A DNA stretch of 39,395 bases, from assembly GCF_000210075.1 (NCBI RefSeq), contig NC_021017.1:4584990-4624384 (forward strand), written 5' to 3'. This document shows positions 30,197-39,353 of the stretch, one piece after another. The notes under the pieces are model-generated. The model made no database searches. It was not told the origin of the DNA and worked only from the letters and a program-made list of their open reading frames with translations. The DNA is from Bacteroides xylanisolvens XB1A. Its GTDB lineage: Bacteria > Bacteroidota > Bacteroidia > Bacteroidales > Bacteroidaceae. A program made the position numbers and the translations under genes. Within the stretch, counting starts at the first letter, position 1. Every line of letters begins with the position of its first letter.

Positions 30197-32356
30197 ATGA
30201 AGAACATGAAAATAGGAACTGCAATATGGGTCTGCCTGTTGCTCTCTTTTTTCTTCGGCACATCAGCAAAGGCCGAAAGTATCACTTCTCCTGACGGACA
30301 ATTAAAACTTAATTTCTCTGTCAACATGCAAGGAGAACCGGTGTATGAACTCTCTTATAAAGGAAAAGAGGTGATTAAACCTTCGAAACTGGGACTGGAA
30401 TTGAAAAATGATCCCGGACTGATGAATGGATTCACTCTGGCCGATATTAAAACTTCTGCTTTTGATGAAACATGGGAACCGGTGTGGGGAGAGGTGAAAT
30501 CGATCCGCAACCATTATAATGAAATGGCTGTTACCCTGAATCAAAAGGCGCAAGATCGTAATCTGATTATTTGTTTTCGTCTTTATAATGATGGCTTGGG
30601 GTTCCGCTATGAGTTCCCGCAGCAAAAGAATCTGAATTACTTCGTTATAAAAGAAGAACATTCGCAGTTTGCTATGGCCGGCGATCATACGGCATTCTGG
30701 ATTCCAGGCGATTATGATACGCAGGAATATGACTATACCGAATCCAAGCTTTCAGAGATTCGCGGATTGTTGCAAGGGGCAATTACTCCAAATGCTTCTC
30801 AAACTCCTTTTTCACCAACAGGTGTGCAGACATCTTTGCAAATGAAGACAGCCGACGGGTTGTATATCAATCTGCATGAAGCGGCTTTGGTTGATTATTC
30901 TTGTATGCATCTGAACCTTGACGATCAGAACCTGATTTTTGAATCATGGCTGACTCCTGATGCAAAAGGGGATAAAGGTTATATGCAAACGCCTTGCCGT
31001 TCACCCTGGCGCACGGTGATTGTCAGTGATGATGCTCGTGATATTCTGGCTTCCAAATTGACTTTGAACTTGAATGAACCTTGTGCCTACGAAGATGTTT
31101 CCTGGATTAAGCCGGTGAAATACATCGGTGTGTGGTGGGAAATGATTACCGGAAAAAGTTCCTGGTCGTACACGGATGATGTTTATTCTGTGAAACTGGG
31201 ACAGACGGATTATTCCCAAACAAAACCGAGCGGGCGTCATGCAGCCAATAATGACAAAGTGAAGCGTTACATTGACTTTGCTTCAGAGCATGGATTCGAC
31301 CAGATCTTAGTGGAAGGCTGGAATGAAGGCTGGGAAGACTGGTTCGGAAATTCGAAGGATTATGTCTTTGATTTCGTAACTCCGTATCCTGATTTTGACG
31401 TGAAGATGCTCAATGCGTATGCAAAGGAAAAAGGAGTGAAGCTGATGATGCATCACGAGACTTCCGCTTCTGTACGTAACTACGAGCGCCATCTTGATAA
31501 AGCCTATCAGTTTATGATAGATAACGGATACAATGCTGTGAAGAGCGGGTATGTAGGTAATATTATTCCGCGTGGAGAACATCATTACGGACAGTGGATG
31601 AACAATCATTATTTATATGCGGTGGAAAAAGCGGCCGAATATAAGATCTGTGTAAATGCTCACGAAGCAACCCGTCCGACAGGATTATGTCGCACATATC
31701 CGAATCTGATCGGTAATGAATCGGCTCGTGGCACGGAATATGAAGCCTTTGCAGGGAATAAGCCGTTCCATACCACCTTGCTTCCTTTCACCCGTCAGAT
31801 TGGTGGACCGATGGATTATACACCGGGTATCTTTGATACAAAACTTTCTTTCCTGTCAGGCGACCACAGTTTTGTACGTACAACTTTGGCAAAACAGTTG
31901 GCACTTTATGTAACGATGTACAGTCCTTTGCAAATGGCAGCCGACCTTCCGGAGAGTTACGAACGTCACATGGATGCATTTCAATTTATCAAGGATGTAG
32001 CCGTTGATTGGGATGACAGCAAGTATCTGGAAGCGGAACCGGGAGATTATATTACCGTAGCACGTAAGGCAAAAGGTACTGATAACTGGTTTGTAGGTGG
32101 TATCACCGATGAGAATCCCCGTACTTCTGCTTTTACACTTGATTTTCTCGAACCGGGAAAACAATATGTAGCTACTCTTTATGCTGACGGAAAGGAGGCG
32201 GATTTTGAAAAGAATCCTACTTCTTACCAGATAAAAAAAGGACTTGTTACAAACAAGAATAAGATGTCTGTGAAGCTGGCACGTAGCGGAGGATTTGCAG
32301 TAAGTTTGATTGAAGCAACTCCCGCTGACTTGAAAACGATCAAGAAATGGAAATAA
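30197..32356 (+). CDS. GH97 alpha-glucosidase (SusB-like), secreted
   Basis: A 719-residue glycoside hydrolase with signal peptide (MKNMKIGTAIWVCLLLSFFF, cleavage near AKA). It has an N-terminal beta-sandwich (SPDGQLKLNFSV onward), a TIM barrel from about 270 (YIGVWWEMITGKSSW, LVEGWNEGWEDW) and a small C-terminal domain. Glu421 (MMHHETSAS), Glu490 (AHEATRPTGL) and Glu514 (SARGTEYEAF) keep exactly the spacing of the catalytic glutamates 439, 508 and 532 that I recall for SusB, so it belongs to the inverting GH97a type and not to the retaining Asp type. It acts in the periplasm on alpha-glucosides. Unlike susB it is not next to susC/susD genes. Confidence 0.93.
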   Translation: MKNMKIGTAIWVCLLLSFFFGTSAKAESITSPDGQLKLNFSVNMQGEPVYELSYKGKEVIKPSKLGLELKNDPGLMNGFTLADIKTSAFDETWEPVWGEVKSIRNHYNEMAVTLNQKAQDRNLIICFRLYNDGLGFRYEFPQQKNLNYFVIKEEHSQFAMAGDHTAFWIPGDYDTQEYDYTESKLSEIRGLLQGAITPNASQTPFSPTGVQTSLQMKTADGLYINLHEAALVDYSCMHLNLDDQNLIFESWLTPDAKGDKGYMQTPCRSPWRTVIVSDDARDILASKLTLNLNEPCAYEDVSWIKPVKYIGVWWEMITGKSSWSYTDDVYSVKLGQTDYSQTKPSGRHAANNDKVKRYIDFASEHGFDQILVEGWNEGWEDWFGNSKDYVFDFVTPYPDFDVKMLNAYAKEKGVKLMMHHETSASVRNYERHLDKAYQFMIDNGYNAVKSGYVGNIIPRGEHHYGQWMNNHYLYAVEKAAEYKICVNAHEATRPTGLCRTYPNLIGNESARGTEYEAFAGNKPFHTTLLPFTRQIGGPMDYTPGIFDTKLSFLSGDHSFVRTTLAKQLALYVTMYSPLQMAADLPESYERHMDAFQFIKDVAVDWDDSKYLEAEPGDYITVARKAKGTDNWFVGGITDENPRTSAFTLDFLEPGKQYVATLYADGKEADFEKNPTSYQIKKGLVTNKNKMSVKLARSGGFAVSLIEATPADLKTIKKWK

Positions 32357-32410
32357 GATTCCGGTAAAAAGATTGTTTCCGGATTCCCCGCTTTTTAATA
32401 AATATTAGTT

Positions 32411-32453
32411 GTGCTTCGCAAAGAAAACTAAAACTTTGCGGAGCGCTTTTTTT
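32411..32453 (+). terminator. GH97 terminator
   Basis: GTGCTTCGCAAAG (32411-32423) pairs with CTTTGCGGAGCGC (32434-32446) with wobble pairs, then T7. Confidence 0.85.
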
Positions 32454-32473
32454 ATAGGACGAATTCTTTTTTG

Positions 32474-32481
32474 TACTTTTG
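32474..32481 (+). promoter_or_regulatory. PurF-like gene promoter -7 box
   Basis: TACTTTTG, 39 bp before the ATG at 32521. Confidence 0.6.
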
Positions 32482-32520
32482 CGCCATCTTTTTTAAAACA
32501 TCATCAATAAAGAGAACAAC

Positions 32521-33930
32521 ATGGGAGGTTTTTTCGGAACAGTCTCGAAAACTAGCTGCGTGACTGATTTATTCTACGGCACAGATTATAACTCACATCT
32601 GGGTACCAAGCGAGGAGGACTCGCAACATACAGTGAGGAAAAAGGTTTTATACGCTCCATTCACAATTTGGAAAGTACTTATTTCCGAACCAAGTTTGAA
32701 GGAGAACTGGACAAATTCAAAGGAAACGCCGGCATCGGCATCATTAGCGACACAGACGCACAACCTATCATCATCAATTCTCACCTCGGGCGCTTCGCCA
32801 TTGTCACAGTCGCTAAAATAGTCAATATCCAGGAATTGGAAGAAGAACTTCTCAGTCAAAACATGCACTTCGCCGAACTTAGTTCGAGCAACACCAACCA
32901 GACGGAACTTATCGCATTACTTATTATACAAGGCAGAACTTTTGTGGAAGGTATCGAAAATGTGTTTAAGCACATTAAGGGTTCTTGTTCGATGTTGCTT
33001 CTGACGGAAGATGGTAGTATCATCGCTGCCCGTGACCGATGGGGACGTACTCCGGTGGTGATTGGAAGGAAAGACGGTGCTTATGCTGCAACGAGCGAAT
33101 CGTCCAGTTTTCCGAATCTGGATTATGAGATTGAGAGATATTTAGGTCCCGGTGAGATTGTCCGTATGTATGACGATCATGTTGACCAGCTTCGCAAGCC
33201 CAATGAGGATATGCAGATTTGCTCGTTTTTGTGGGTGTACTACGGTTTCCCGACTTCTTGTTATGAAGGAAAGAATGTAGAGGAAGTGCGTTTCACCAGC
33301 GGATTGAAAATGGGACAGACAGATGAATCGGAAGTGGATTGTGCTTGCGGTATTCCTGATTCGGGAGTGGGTATGGCTTTAGGATATGCCGAAGGAAAGG
33401 GGGTTCCTTACCATCGTGCTATTTCAAAATATACACCGACATGGCCTCGTAGCTTCACTCCGAGCAATCAGGAGATGCGTTCGCTTGTTGCTAAGATGAA
33501 GTTGATTCCCAACCGTGCCATGCTGCAAAATAAACGTTTGTTGTTCTGTGACGATTCAATCGTGCGGGGAACTCAATTACGTGACAATGTGAAGATTCTG
33601 TATGATTACGGAGCAAAGGAGGTGCACATGCGTATCGCTTGTCCGCCATTGATTTATGCTTGTCCGTTTGTTGGTTTTTCGGCTTCTAAAAATGCATTGG
33701 AGTTGATTACCCGTCGTATTATCAAGGAACTGGAAGGGGATGAGAATAAGAACCTGGAGAAATATGCTACTACCGGTTCTCCGGAATACGATAAGATGGT
33801 TAGTATTATTGCAGAGCGTTTCGGTCTCAGTTCATTGAAGTTTAATACACTGGAAACGCTGATTGAGGCTATCGGATTACCTAAATGCAAGGTTTGTACA
33901 CATTGCTTTGATGGTAGCAGCCATTTTTAA
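32521..33930 (+). CDS. Amidophosphoribosyltransferase-like protein lacking the N-terminal cysteine
   Basis: A 469-residue PurF homologue with an N-terminal Ntn-hydrolase-like domain (FFGTVSKTSCVTDLFYG, HLGTKRGGLATYSEE, ARDRWGRTPVVIG) and a C-terminal PRTase domain with the PRPP loop LLFCDDSIVRGTQLRD at about 340-355. Cysteines in CACGIPDSG, YACPFVG and CKVCTHC match the positions of the iron-sulfur ligands of Bacillus-type PurF. The protein starts MGGFFG where active PurF, after processing, starts with the nucleophile Cys; the first cysteine is at 13. Glutaminase activity is therefore doubtful. It may use ammonia or be a specialised paralogue. Monocistronic between two terminators. Confidence 0.85.
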   Translation: MGGFFGTVSKTSCVTDLFYGTDYNSHLGTKRGGLATYSEEKGFIRSIHNLESTYFRTKFEGELDKFKGNAGIGIISDTDAQPIIINSHLGRFAIVTVAKIVNIQELEEELLSQNMHFAELSSSNTNQTELIALLIIQGRTFVEGIENVFKHIKGSCSMLLLTEDGSIIAARDRWGRTPVVIGRKDGAYAATSESSSFPNLDYEIERYLGPGEIVRMYDDHVDQLRKPNEDMQICSFLWVYYGFPTSCYEGKNVEEVRFTSGLKMGQTDESEVDCACGIPDSGVGMALGYAEGKGVPYHRAISKYTPTWPRSFTPSNQEMRSLVAKMKLIPNRAMLQNKRLLFCDDSIVRGTQLRDNVKILYDYGAKEVHMRIACPPLIYACPFVGFSASKNALELITRRIIKELEGDENKNLEKYATTGSPEYDKMVSIIAERFGLSSLKFNTLETLIEAIGLPKCKVCTHCFDGSSHF

Positions 33931-33980
33931 AGTAGTCAAATAGGATATTTAAGTATCCGGATAAAAGTATACAATAAAAA

Positions 33981-34018
33981 GAGCCGTGAATTGCTTTGTA
34001 ATTCACGGCTCTTTTTTT
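33981..34018 (+). terminator. Terminator of the PurF-like gene
   Basis: GAGCCGTGAATT (33981-33992) and AATTCACGGCTC (34000-34011), perfect 12-bp stem, then T7. Confidence 0.93.
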
Positions 34019-34082
34019 ACCTTTACGGCACTATAAACTATCAATTTGTAAATTGTAATTAGTAACTTGTAATTAAAACAAT

Positions 34083-35306
34083 ATGACTTTAGTAGACAGA
34101 TTTTTAAAGTATGTAAGCTTCGATACACAATCTGATGAATCGACAGGGCTTACTCCAAGTACTCCGAAGCAGATGATTTTTGCTGAATACTTGAAAAAAG
34201 AGTTGGAATCTTTGGGATTGGAAGATATTACTTTGGATGAGCATGGCTATCTTTTTGCTACACTTCCTGCCAATATAAATAAAGAAGTACCCACTATCGG
34301 GTTTATTGCCCACATGGATACAAGTCCTGATATGACGGGTAAAGATGTCACTCCGCGCATTGTGGAAAAGTATGACGGTTCGGATATTGTGCTTTGTGCT
34401 GAAGAGAATGTAGTCCTTTCTCCATCACAATTCCCGGAATTGCTGGATCATAAGGGAGAAGACTTGATTGTAACCAACGGAAAAACGTTGCTCGGTGCCG
34501 ACGACAAAGCCGGTATCGCGGAAATTGTATCAGCGATGGTTTATCTGAAGGAACATCCCGAAATCAAACACGGTAAAATCCGTATCGGCTTCAATCCTGA
34601 CGAAGAAATCGGTGAAGGTGCTCATAAATTCGATGTAGAGAAATTCGGTTGTGAATGGGGATATACGATGGATGGAGGTGAAGTAGGGGAGTTGGAGTTT
34701 GAGAACTTTAATGCTGCTGCCGCAAAAATAACCTTTAAAGGACGTAATGTGCATCCGGGATATGCCAAGGATAAGATGATTAACTCTATCTATCTTGCCA
34801 ATCAGTTTATTACGATGCTTCCCTCACAGGAAAGACCAGAACATACGACCGGCTATGAAGGATTCTATCATTTGATTGGTATTCAGGGGGATGTGGAGCA
34901 AAGCACTGTGTCTTATATCATCCGCGATCATGACCGTGCAAAATTTGAGAACCGTAAAAAAGAGATAGAACGTCTGGTAGCTCAAATGAACGCTGAATAT
35001 GGAGCTGGTACTGCGACACTCGAACTGCGCGACCAGTATTATAATATGCGTGAGAAAATAGAACCGGTAATGCACATCATCGATACTGCTTTTGCAGCTA
35101 TGGAAGCCGTGGGTGTGAAACCGAATGTAAAACCGATTCGTGGAGGTACGGATGGTGCGCAGCTTTCTTTTAAGGGATTGCCTTGTCCGAATATCTTTGC
35201 CGGTGGTCTGAATTTCCACGGTCGTTACGAATTTGTGCCTATCCAGAATATGGAGAAAGCAATGAAAGTGATCGTAAAAATAGCAGAACTGGTGGCTTCC
35301 AAATAA
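34083..35306 (+). CDS. pepT: Peptidase T (tripeptide aminopeptidase)
   Basis: A 407-residue M20B metallopeptidase that removes the N-terminal residue of tripeptides in the cytoplasm. The zinc site is visible in GFIAHMDTSPDMTG (His and the catalytic Asp), GADDKAGIAEIVSAM (bridging Asp), NPDEEIGEGAHKF (catalytic Glu pair), and RGGTDGAQLSFKGLPCPN near the end. Length is normal. gcvT follows 61 bp later, separated by an AT-rich stretch of near-repeats of ACTTAATAC, so linked transcription is possible. Confidence 0.97.
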   Translation: MTLVDRFLKYVSFDTQSDESTGLTPSTPKQMIFAEYLKKELESLGLEDITLDEHGYLFATLPANINKEVPTIGFIAHMDTSPDMTGKDVTPRIVEKYDGSDIVLCAEENVVLSPSQFPELLDHKGEDLIVTNGKTLLGADDKAGIAEIVSAMVYLKEHPEIKHGKIRIGFNPDEEIGEGAHKFDVEKFGCEWGYTMDGGEVGELEFENFNAAAAKITFKGRNVHPGYAKDKMINSIYLANQFITMLPSQERPEHTTGYEGFYHLIGIQGDVEQSTVSYIIRDHDRAKFENRKKEIERLVAQMNAEYGAGTATLELRDQYYNMREKIEPVMHIIDTAFAAMEAVGVKPNVKPIRGGTDGAQLSFKGLPCPNIFAGGLNFHGRYEFVPIQNMEKAMKVIVKIAELVASK

Positions 35307-35367
35307 AAAGACGGTAAGCTCCGGTAATACTTAATACCTGATACTTAAAACTTAATACTTTAAAATA

Positions 35368-36453
35368 ATGAAAACCACTCCGTTTACAGAGAAACATATA
35401 GCACTTGGTGCTAAAATGCACGAGTTTGCAGGTTATAATATGCCTATTGAATACTCCGGTATCATTGATGAACACATAACTGTTTGTCAAGGTGTCGGTG
35501 TATTTGATGTATCGCACATGGGAGAATTTTGGGTGAAAGGACCGCAAGCGTTGGCCTTTCTGCAGAAAATAACATCTAACAATGTGGCGGCACTGGCTCC
35601 GGGTAAAATACAATATACTTGTTTTCCGAATGAGGATGGGGGGATTGTAGATGATTTGCTGGTTTATCAGTATGAACCGGAAAAATACATGTTGGTGGTG
35701 AATGCTTCCAATATGGAAAAAGACTGGAACTGGTGTGTTTCTCACAATACGGAGGGAGCCGAGTTGGAAAATTCGTCGGATAACATAGCTCAACTTGCTA
35801 TACAGGGTCCGAAGGCTATTTCGGTTCTGCAAAAGTTGACGGATATTGATCTTGCTACTATTCCTTATTATACATTTAAGGTTGGAACGTTTGCAAGTGA
35901 AGAGAATGTGATTATCTCCAATACGGGTTATACCGGTGCGGGAGGTTTTGAGCTTTATTTCTATCCGTCTGCGGCTGATTCTATATGGAAGGCTATTTTT
36001 GAAGCTGGTGAAGAGTATGGCATTAAACCTATCGGTTTGGGTGCCCGTGATACGCTCCGGTTGGAAATGGGCTTCTGTCTGTATGGCAATGATCTGGATG
36101 ATACGACTTCTCCGATAGAAGCCGGATTGGGATGGATCACTAAGTTTGTGGAGGGCAAGGATTTTGTCAACCGTCCGATGCTGGAAAAACAGAAAGCGGA
36201 AGGTGTTACCCGTAAACTGGTTGGCTTTGAAATGGTTGATCGCGGAATTCCCCGTCATGGCTATGAACTGGTGAATGATGAAGGCGAGAAAGTGGGAGTG
36301 GTGACCTCCGGTACGATGTCGCCTACCCGTAAGATTGGTATCGGTATGGGATATGTGAAACCGGAATATAGTAAGGTGGGTACGGAAATCTGTATCGATA
36401 TGCGTGGTCGGAAATTGAAAGCTGTGGTAGTGAAACCGCCTTTTAGAAAGTAA
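35368..36453 (+). CDS. gcvT: Glycine cleavage system T protein (aminomethyltransferase)
   Basis: A 361-residue folate-dependent enzyme that moves the aminomethyl carbon from H-protein to tetrahydrofolate. Typical segments: GYNMPIEYSGIIDEH, GVFDVSHMGEFWVKGP, YTCFPNEDGGIVDDLLVY, SNTGYTGAGGFELYF, GARDTLRLEMGFCLYGND and the C-terminal VTSGTMSPT. gcvH and gcvP are not beside it in this window. A terminator follows. Confidence 0.97.
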   Translation: MKTTPFTEKHIALGAKMHEFAGYNMPIEYSGIIDEHITVCQGVGVFDVSHMGEFWVKGPQALAFLQKITSNNVAALAPGKIQYTCFPNEDGGIVDDLLVYQYEPEKYMLVVNASNMEKDWNWCVSHNTEGAELENSSDNIAQLAIQGPKAISVLQKLTDIDLATIPYYTFKVGTFASEENVIISNTGYTGAGGFELYFYPSAADSIWKAIFEAGEEYGIKPIGLGARDTLRLEMGFCLYGNDLDDTTSPIEAGLGWITKFVEGKDFVNRPMLEKQKAEGVTRKLVGFEMVDRGIPRHGYELVNDEGEKVGVVTSGTMSPTRKIGIGMGYVKPEYSKVGTEICIDMRGRKLKAVVVKPPFRK

Positions 36454-36476
36454 AAAATAAGCTTGTTATTGTGTAT

Positions 36477-36509
36477 AGCCCCGGATAAGTTACGACTCTA
36501 TCCGGGGCT
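36477..36509 (+). terminator. gcvT terminator
   Basis: Perfect 11-bp arms AGCCCCGGATA (36477-36487) and TATCCGGGGCT (36499-36509), then AACTTATTTTA. Confidence 0.85.
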
Positions 36510-36553
36510 AACTTATTTTATGATGGTTATTGCAAAACATATTCGTAAATATG

Positions 36554-36584
36554 TTGTTTATCCCATAGAAATAATATAATTTTG
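36554..36584 (+). promoter_or_regulatory. Promoter of the cation/proton antiporter
   Basis: TTG at 36554-36556, 20 bp, then TAATTTTG at 36577-36584. Start near 36591; the ATG at 36605 follows after a short leader. Confidence 0.7.
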
Positions 36585-36604
36585 TCATCAAATACGATAA
36601 AATA

Positions 36605-38878
36605 ATGTCTCAATTACCTACTCTTATAGCTGACCTCGCACTTATATTGATTTGTGCCGGTGTTATGACTTTGTTGTTTAAGAAGTTGAAACAACCTCTG
36701 GTCTTGGGATATGTAGTTGCCGGATTTCTGGCAAGTCCGCATATGCCGTATACTCCTTCAGTGATGGATACTGCCAATATTAAGACTTGGGCGGATATTG
36801 GTGTTATTTTCTTGCTGTTTGCTCTTGGTTTGGAATTTAGTTTTAAGAAGATTGTCAAGGTGGGTGGTTCTGCCATCATTGCTGCCTGTACCATCATCTT
36901 TTGTATGATTTTGTTGGGAATAGGAGTCGGCATGGGTTTCGGCTGGCACAGGATGGACAGTCTGTTCTTGGGCGGTATGATTGCGATGTCGTCTACTACT
37001 ATTATTTATAAAGCTTTTGATGATTTAGGATTAAGGAAGAAGCAGTTCACCGGACTTGTGTTGAGTATCTTGATTTTGGAAGATATTTTGGCTATTGTAT
37101 TAATGGTGATGCTTTCCACTATGGCGGTAAGCCAACATTTTGAAGGTACCGAGATGTTGGAGAGTATCGGGAAATTATTGTTTTTCCTTATTCTGTGGTT
37201 TGTTGTCGGTATCTATCTGATTCCTGAATTCTTGAAACGCTGCCGGAAATTGATGGGAGAGGAGACTCTGCTTATTGTGTCGTTGGCACTTTGTTTCGGT
37301 ATGGTAGTGATGGCGGCTCATACAGGATTTTCTGCTGCATTTGGTGCATTTATAATGGGATCTATTCTGGCGGAAACAATCGAGGCGGAATCCATAGACC
37401 GGCTGGTGAAACCGGTAAAGGATCTTTTTGGAGCTATCTTTTTCGTATCGGTCGGTATGATGGTGGATCCTGCAATGATTGTAGAATATGCCGTACCTAT
37501 TATAGTTATTACTTTGGCTGTTATCTTGGGACAGGCCGTTTTTGGTACATTCGGTGTTATTCTCTCCGGAAAGCCTTTAAAGACGGCTATGCAATGCGGC
37601 TTTAGTTTAACGCAGATCGGCGAATTTGCGTTTATTATTGCTTCTTTGGGAGTCTCTTTGCATGTAACGAGTGACTTTCTGTATCCGATAGTGGTAGCGG
37701 TTTCTGTGATTACTACTTTCCTGACTCCTTATATGATTCGTTTTGCCGAGCCGGCTTCTACTTTTGTGGATGCTCATCTTCCGGAATCATGGAAAAAAAT
37801 AATGATGCGTTATTCTTCCGGTTCGCAAACAGCTCTGAATCACGAGAATTTGTGGAAGAAGCTAATCTTGTCAATGGTACGTATAACAGTTGTTTATTCA
37901 ATTGTCAGTATGTCGATTATTGCACTTTCTTTTCGTTTTGTCGTGCCATTCTTTAAAGAGAATCTGCCTCATTTCTGGGCATCATTGTTGGGAGCGGTAT
38001 TTATCATTCTGTGTATTGCTCCTTTCTTGCGTGCCATTATGGTGAAGAAAAATCATTCGGTTGAGTTTATGACCTTATGGCATGACAGCCGTGCCAACCG
38101 CGCACCGCTGGTATCGACAATCGTGATTCGTATTATGATAGCGGCACTTTTTGTTATCTTTGTTATTTCCGGATTATTTAAGGCGTCTATCGGATTGATT
38201 ATTGGAGTGGCTGTACTTGTTGTATTGTTGATGGTATGGTCTCGCCGTTTGAAGAAGCAATCGATATTGATTGAACGTCGTTTCTTTCAGAATCTCCGTT
38301 CCAGAGATGTACGTGCAGAGTATCTGGGAGAGAAAAAGCCGGAGTATGCCGGTCGTTTGTTGTCGCATGATTTGCATCTTGCCGATATGGAAATTCCGGG
38401 TGAATCCAGTTGGGCGGGAAAGACATTGATGGAGCTGAATCTGGGGAAGAAGTTTGGAGTTCATGTTGCTTCTATTCTTCGTGGAAAGAGGAGGATTAAT
38501 ATCCCCGGTGGTTCTGTCCGCCTGTTTCCGATGGATAAGATACAGGTGATAGGTACAGATGAACAATTAAGTGTGTTTAATGAGGCGATGCAAAACGGAG
38601 CGAAGATAGACTGGGAGGTCTATGAAAAGAGCGAGATGGCTTTGAAGCAGTTTATCATTGACAGTGATTCTGTTTTTCTGGGTAAAACGATTCGTGAATC
38701 GGGTATCCGCGACAAATATCATTGTATGATAGCCGGTGTTGAAAGTGAAGACGGTACACTGATGGTTCCTGATGTAAATGCTCCACTCGAAGAAGGCGAT
38801 GTTGTTTGGGTGGTAGGCGAAAAAGAGGATGTGTACCAATTAGTCGATCAAAAAAACGAAAAAGTACAAGCAGGATAA
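36605..38878 (+). CDS. CPA2 monovalent cation:proton antiporter with two RCK_C domains
   Basis: A 757-residue membrane protein. About 12 membrane helices over residues 5-400 form the Na+/H+ exchanger domain (LILICAGVMTLLFKKLKQPLVLGYVVAG, IGVIFLLFALGLEFSFKK, AAHTGFSAAFGAFIMGSILAE). A second helix cluster lies at about 425-550. The soluble tail holds two RCK_C (TrkA_C) modules, at about 590-660 (GKTLMELNLGKKFGVHVASI) and 680-750 (GKTIRESGIRDKYHCMIAG). The NAD-binding RCK_N domain found in KefB/KefC is absent, so gating probably answers another ligand. Likely moves K+ or Na+ against H+. Confidence 0.92.
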   Translation: MSQLPTLIADLALILICAGVMTLLFKKLKQPLVLGYVVAGFLASPHMPYTPSVMDTANIKTWADIGVIFLLFALGLEFSFKKIVKVGGSAIIAACTIIFCMILLGIGVGMGFGWHRMDSLFLGGMIAMSSTTIIYKAFDDLGLRKKQFTGLVLSILILEDILAIVLMVMLSTMAVSQHFEGTEMLESIGKLLFFLILWFVVGIYLIPEFLKRCRKLMGEETLLIVSLALCFGMVVMAAHTGFSAAFGAFIMGSILAETIEAESIDRLVKPVKDLFGAIFFVSVGMMVDPAMIVEYAVPIIVITLAVILGQAVFGTFGVILSGKPLKTAMQCGFSLTQIGEFAFIIASLGVSLHVTSDFLYPIVVAVSVITTFLTPYMIRFAEPASTFVDAHLPESWKKIMMRYSSGSQTALNHENLWKKLILSMVRITVVYSIVSMSIIALSFRFVVPFFKENLPHFWASLLGAVFIILCIAPFLRAIMVKKNHSVEFMTLWHDSRANRAPLVSTIVIRIMIAALFVIFVISGLFKASIGLIIGVAVLVVLLMVWSRRLKKQSILIERRFFQNLRSRDVRAEYLGEKKPEYAGRLLSHDLHLADMEIPGESSWAGKTLMELNLGKKFGVHVASILRGKRRINIPGGSVRLFPMDKIQVIGTDEQLSVFNEAMQNGAKIDWEVYEKSEMALKQFIIDSDSVFLGKTIRESGIRDKYHCMIAGVESEDGTLMVPDVNAPLEEGDVVWVVGEKEDVYQLVDQKNEKVQAG

Positions 38879-38890
38879 GAATGGAATACT

Positions 38891-38898
38891 TATTTTTG
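38891..38898 (+). promoter_or_regulatory. HIT gene promoter -7 box
   Basis: TATTTTTG, exact TAnnTTTG match about 30 bp upstream of the ATG at 38928. Confidence 0.55.
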
Positions 38899-38927
38899 CA
38901 ACGATAAAAACTTAAAATAATAATATC

Positions 38928-39353
38928 ATGAAGAGTGATCCGAAAGAATGTCTGTATTGCCAGAACAATGAAACGCTGCATAATCTGATGATTGAGATTG
39001 CGCAATTGAGTGTGTCACGTGTGTTTTTGTTTAAGGAACAAACCTACCGTGGACGTTGTCTTGTTTCTTATAAAGACCATGTGAACGATTTGAATGAATT
39101 GAGTGATGAAGATCGTAATGCTTTTATGGCAGATGTAGCGCGTGTCACTCGTGCCATGCAAAAAGCTTTCCAGCCGGAAAAGATTAATTATGGTGCTTAC
39201 TCGGATAAATTGTCTCATTTGCATTTTCATTTAGCACCTAAATATGTGGATGGACCTGATTATGGAGGTATATTCCAAATGAACCCGGGAAGGGTTTATC
39301 TGACTGATGCAGAATATCAGGAATTGATTGATGCTGTTAAGGCAAACCTATAA
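38928..39353 (+). CDS. HIT family nucleotide hydrolase/transferase
   Basis: A 141-residue protein. The histidine triad motif is HLHFHLAPK (about 103-111), with the middle His as nucleophile for AMP or related nucleotidyl groups. An N-terminal ECLYCQN suggests a zinc-binding cysteine pair as in some HIT proteins. Conserved strand RGRCLVSYKDHVNDLNEL fits the fold. Substrate unknown. It has its own promoter after the antiporter gene. Confidence 0.92.
   Translation: MKSDPKECLYCQNNETLHNLMIEIAQLSVSRVFLFKEQTYRGRCLVSYKDHVNDLNELSDEDRNAFMADVARVTRAMQKAFQPEKINYGAYSDKLSHLHFHLAPKYVDGPDYGGIFQMNPGRVYLTDAEYQELIDAVKANL

Noticed and set aside
35307..35367. ACTTAATAC-like near-repeats upstream of gcvT as a CRISPR or iteron array
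   Set aside because: Repeats are very short, irregular and AT-rich, of a type common in Bacteroides leaders.
35239..36258. Minus-strand ORF of 339 codons opposite gcvT
   Set aside because: Composition is that of an antisense shadow; gcvT is unambiguous on the plus strand.
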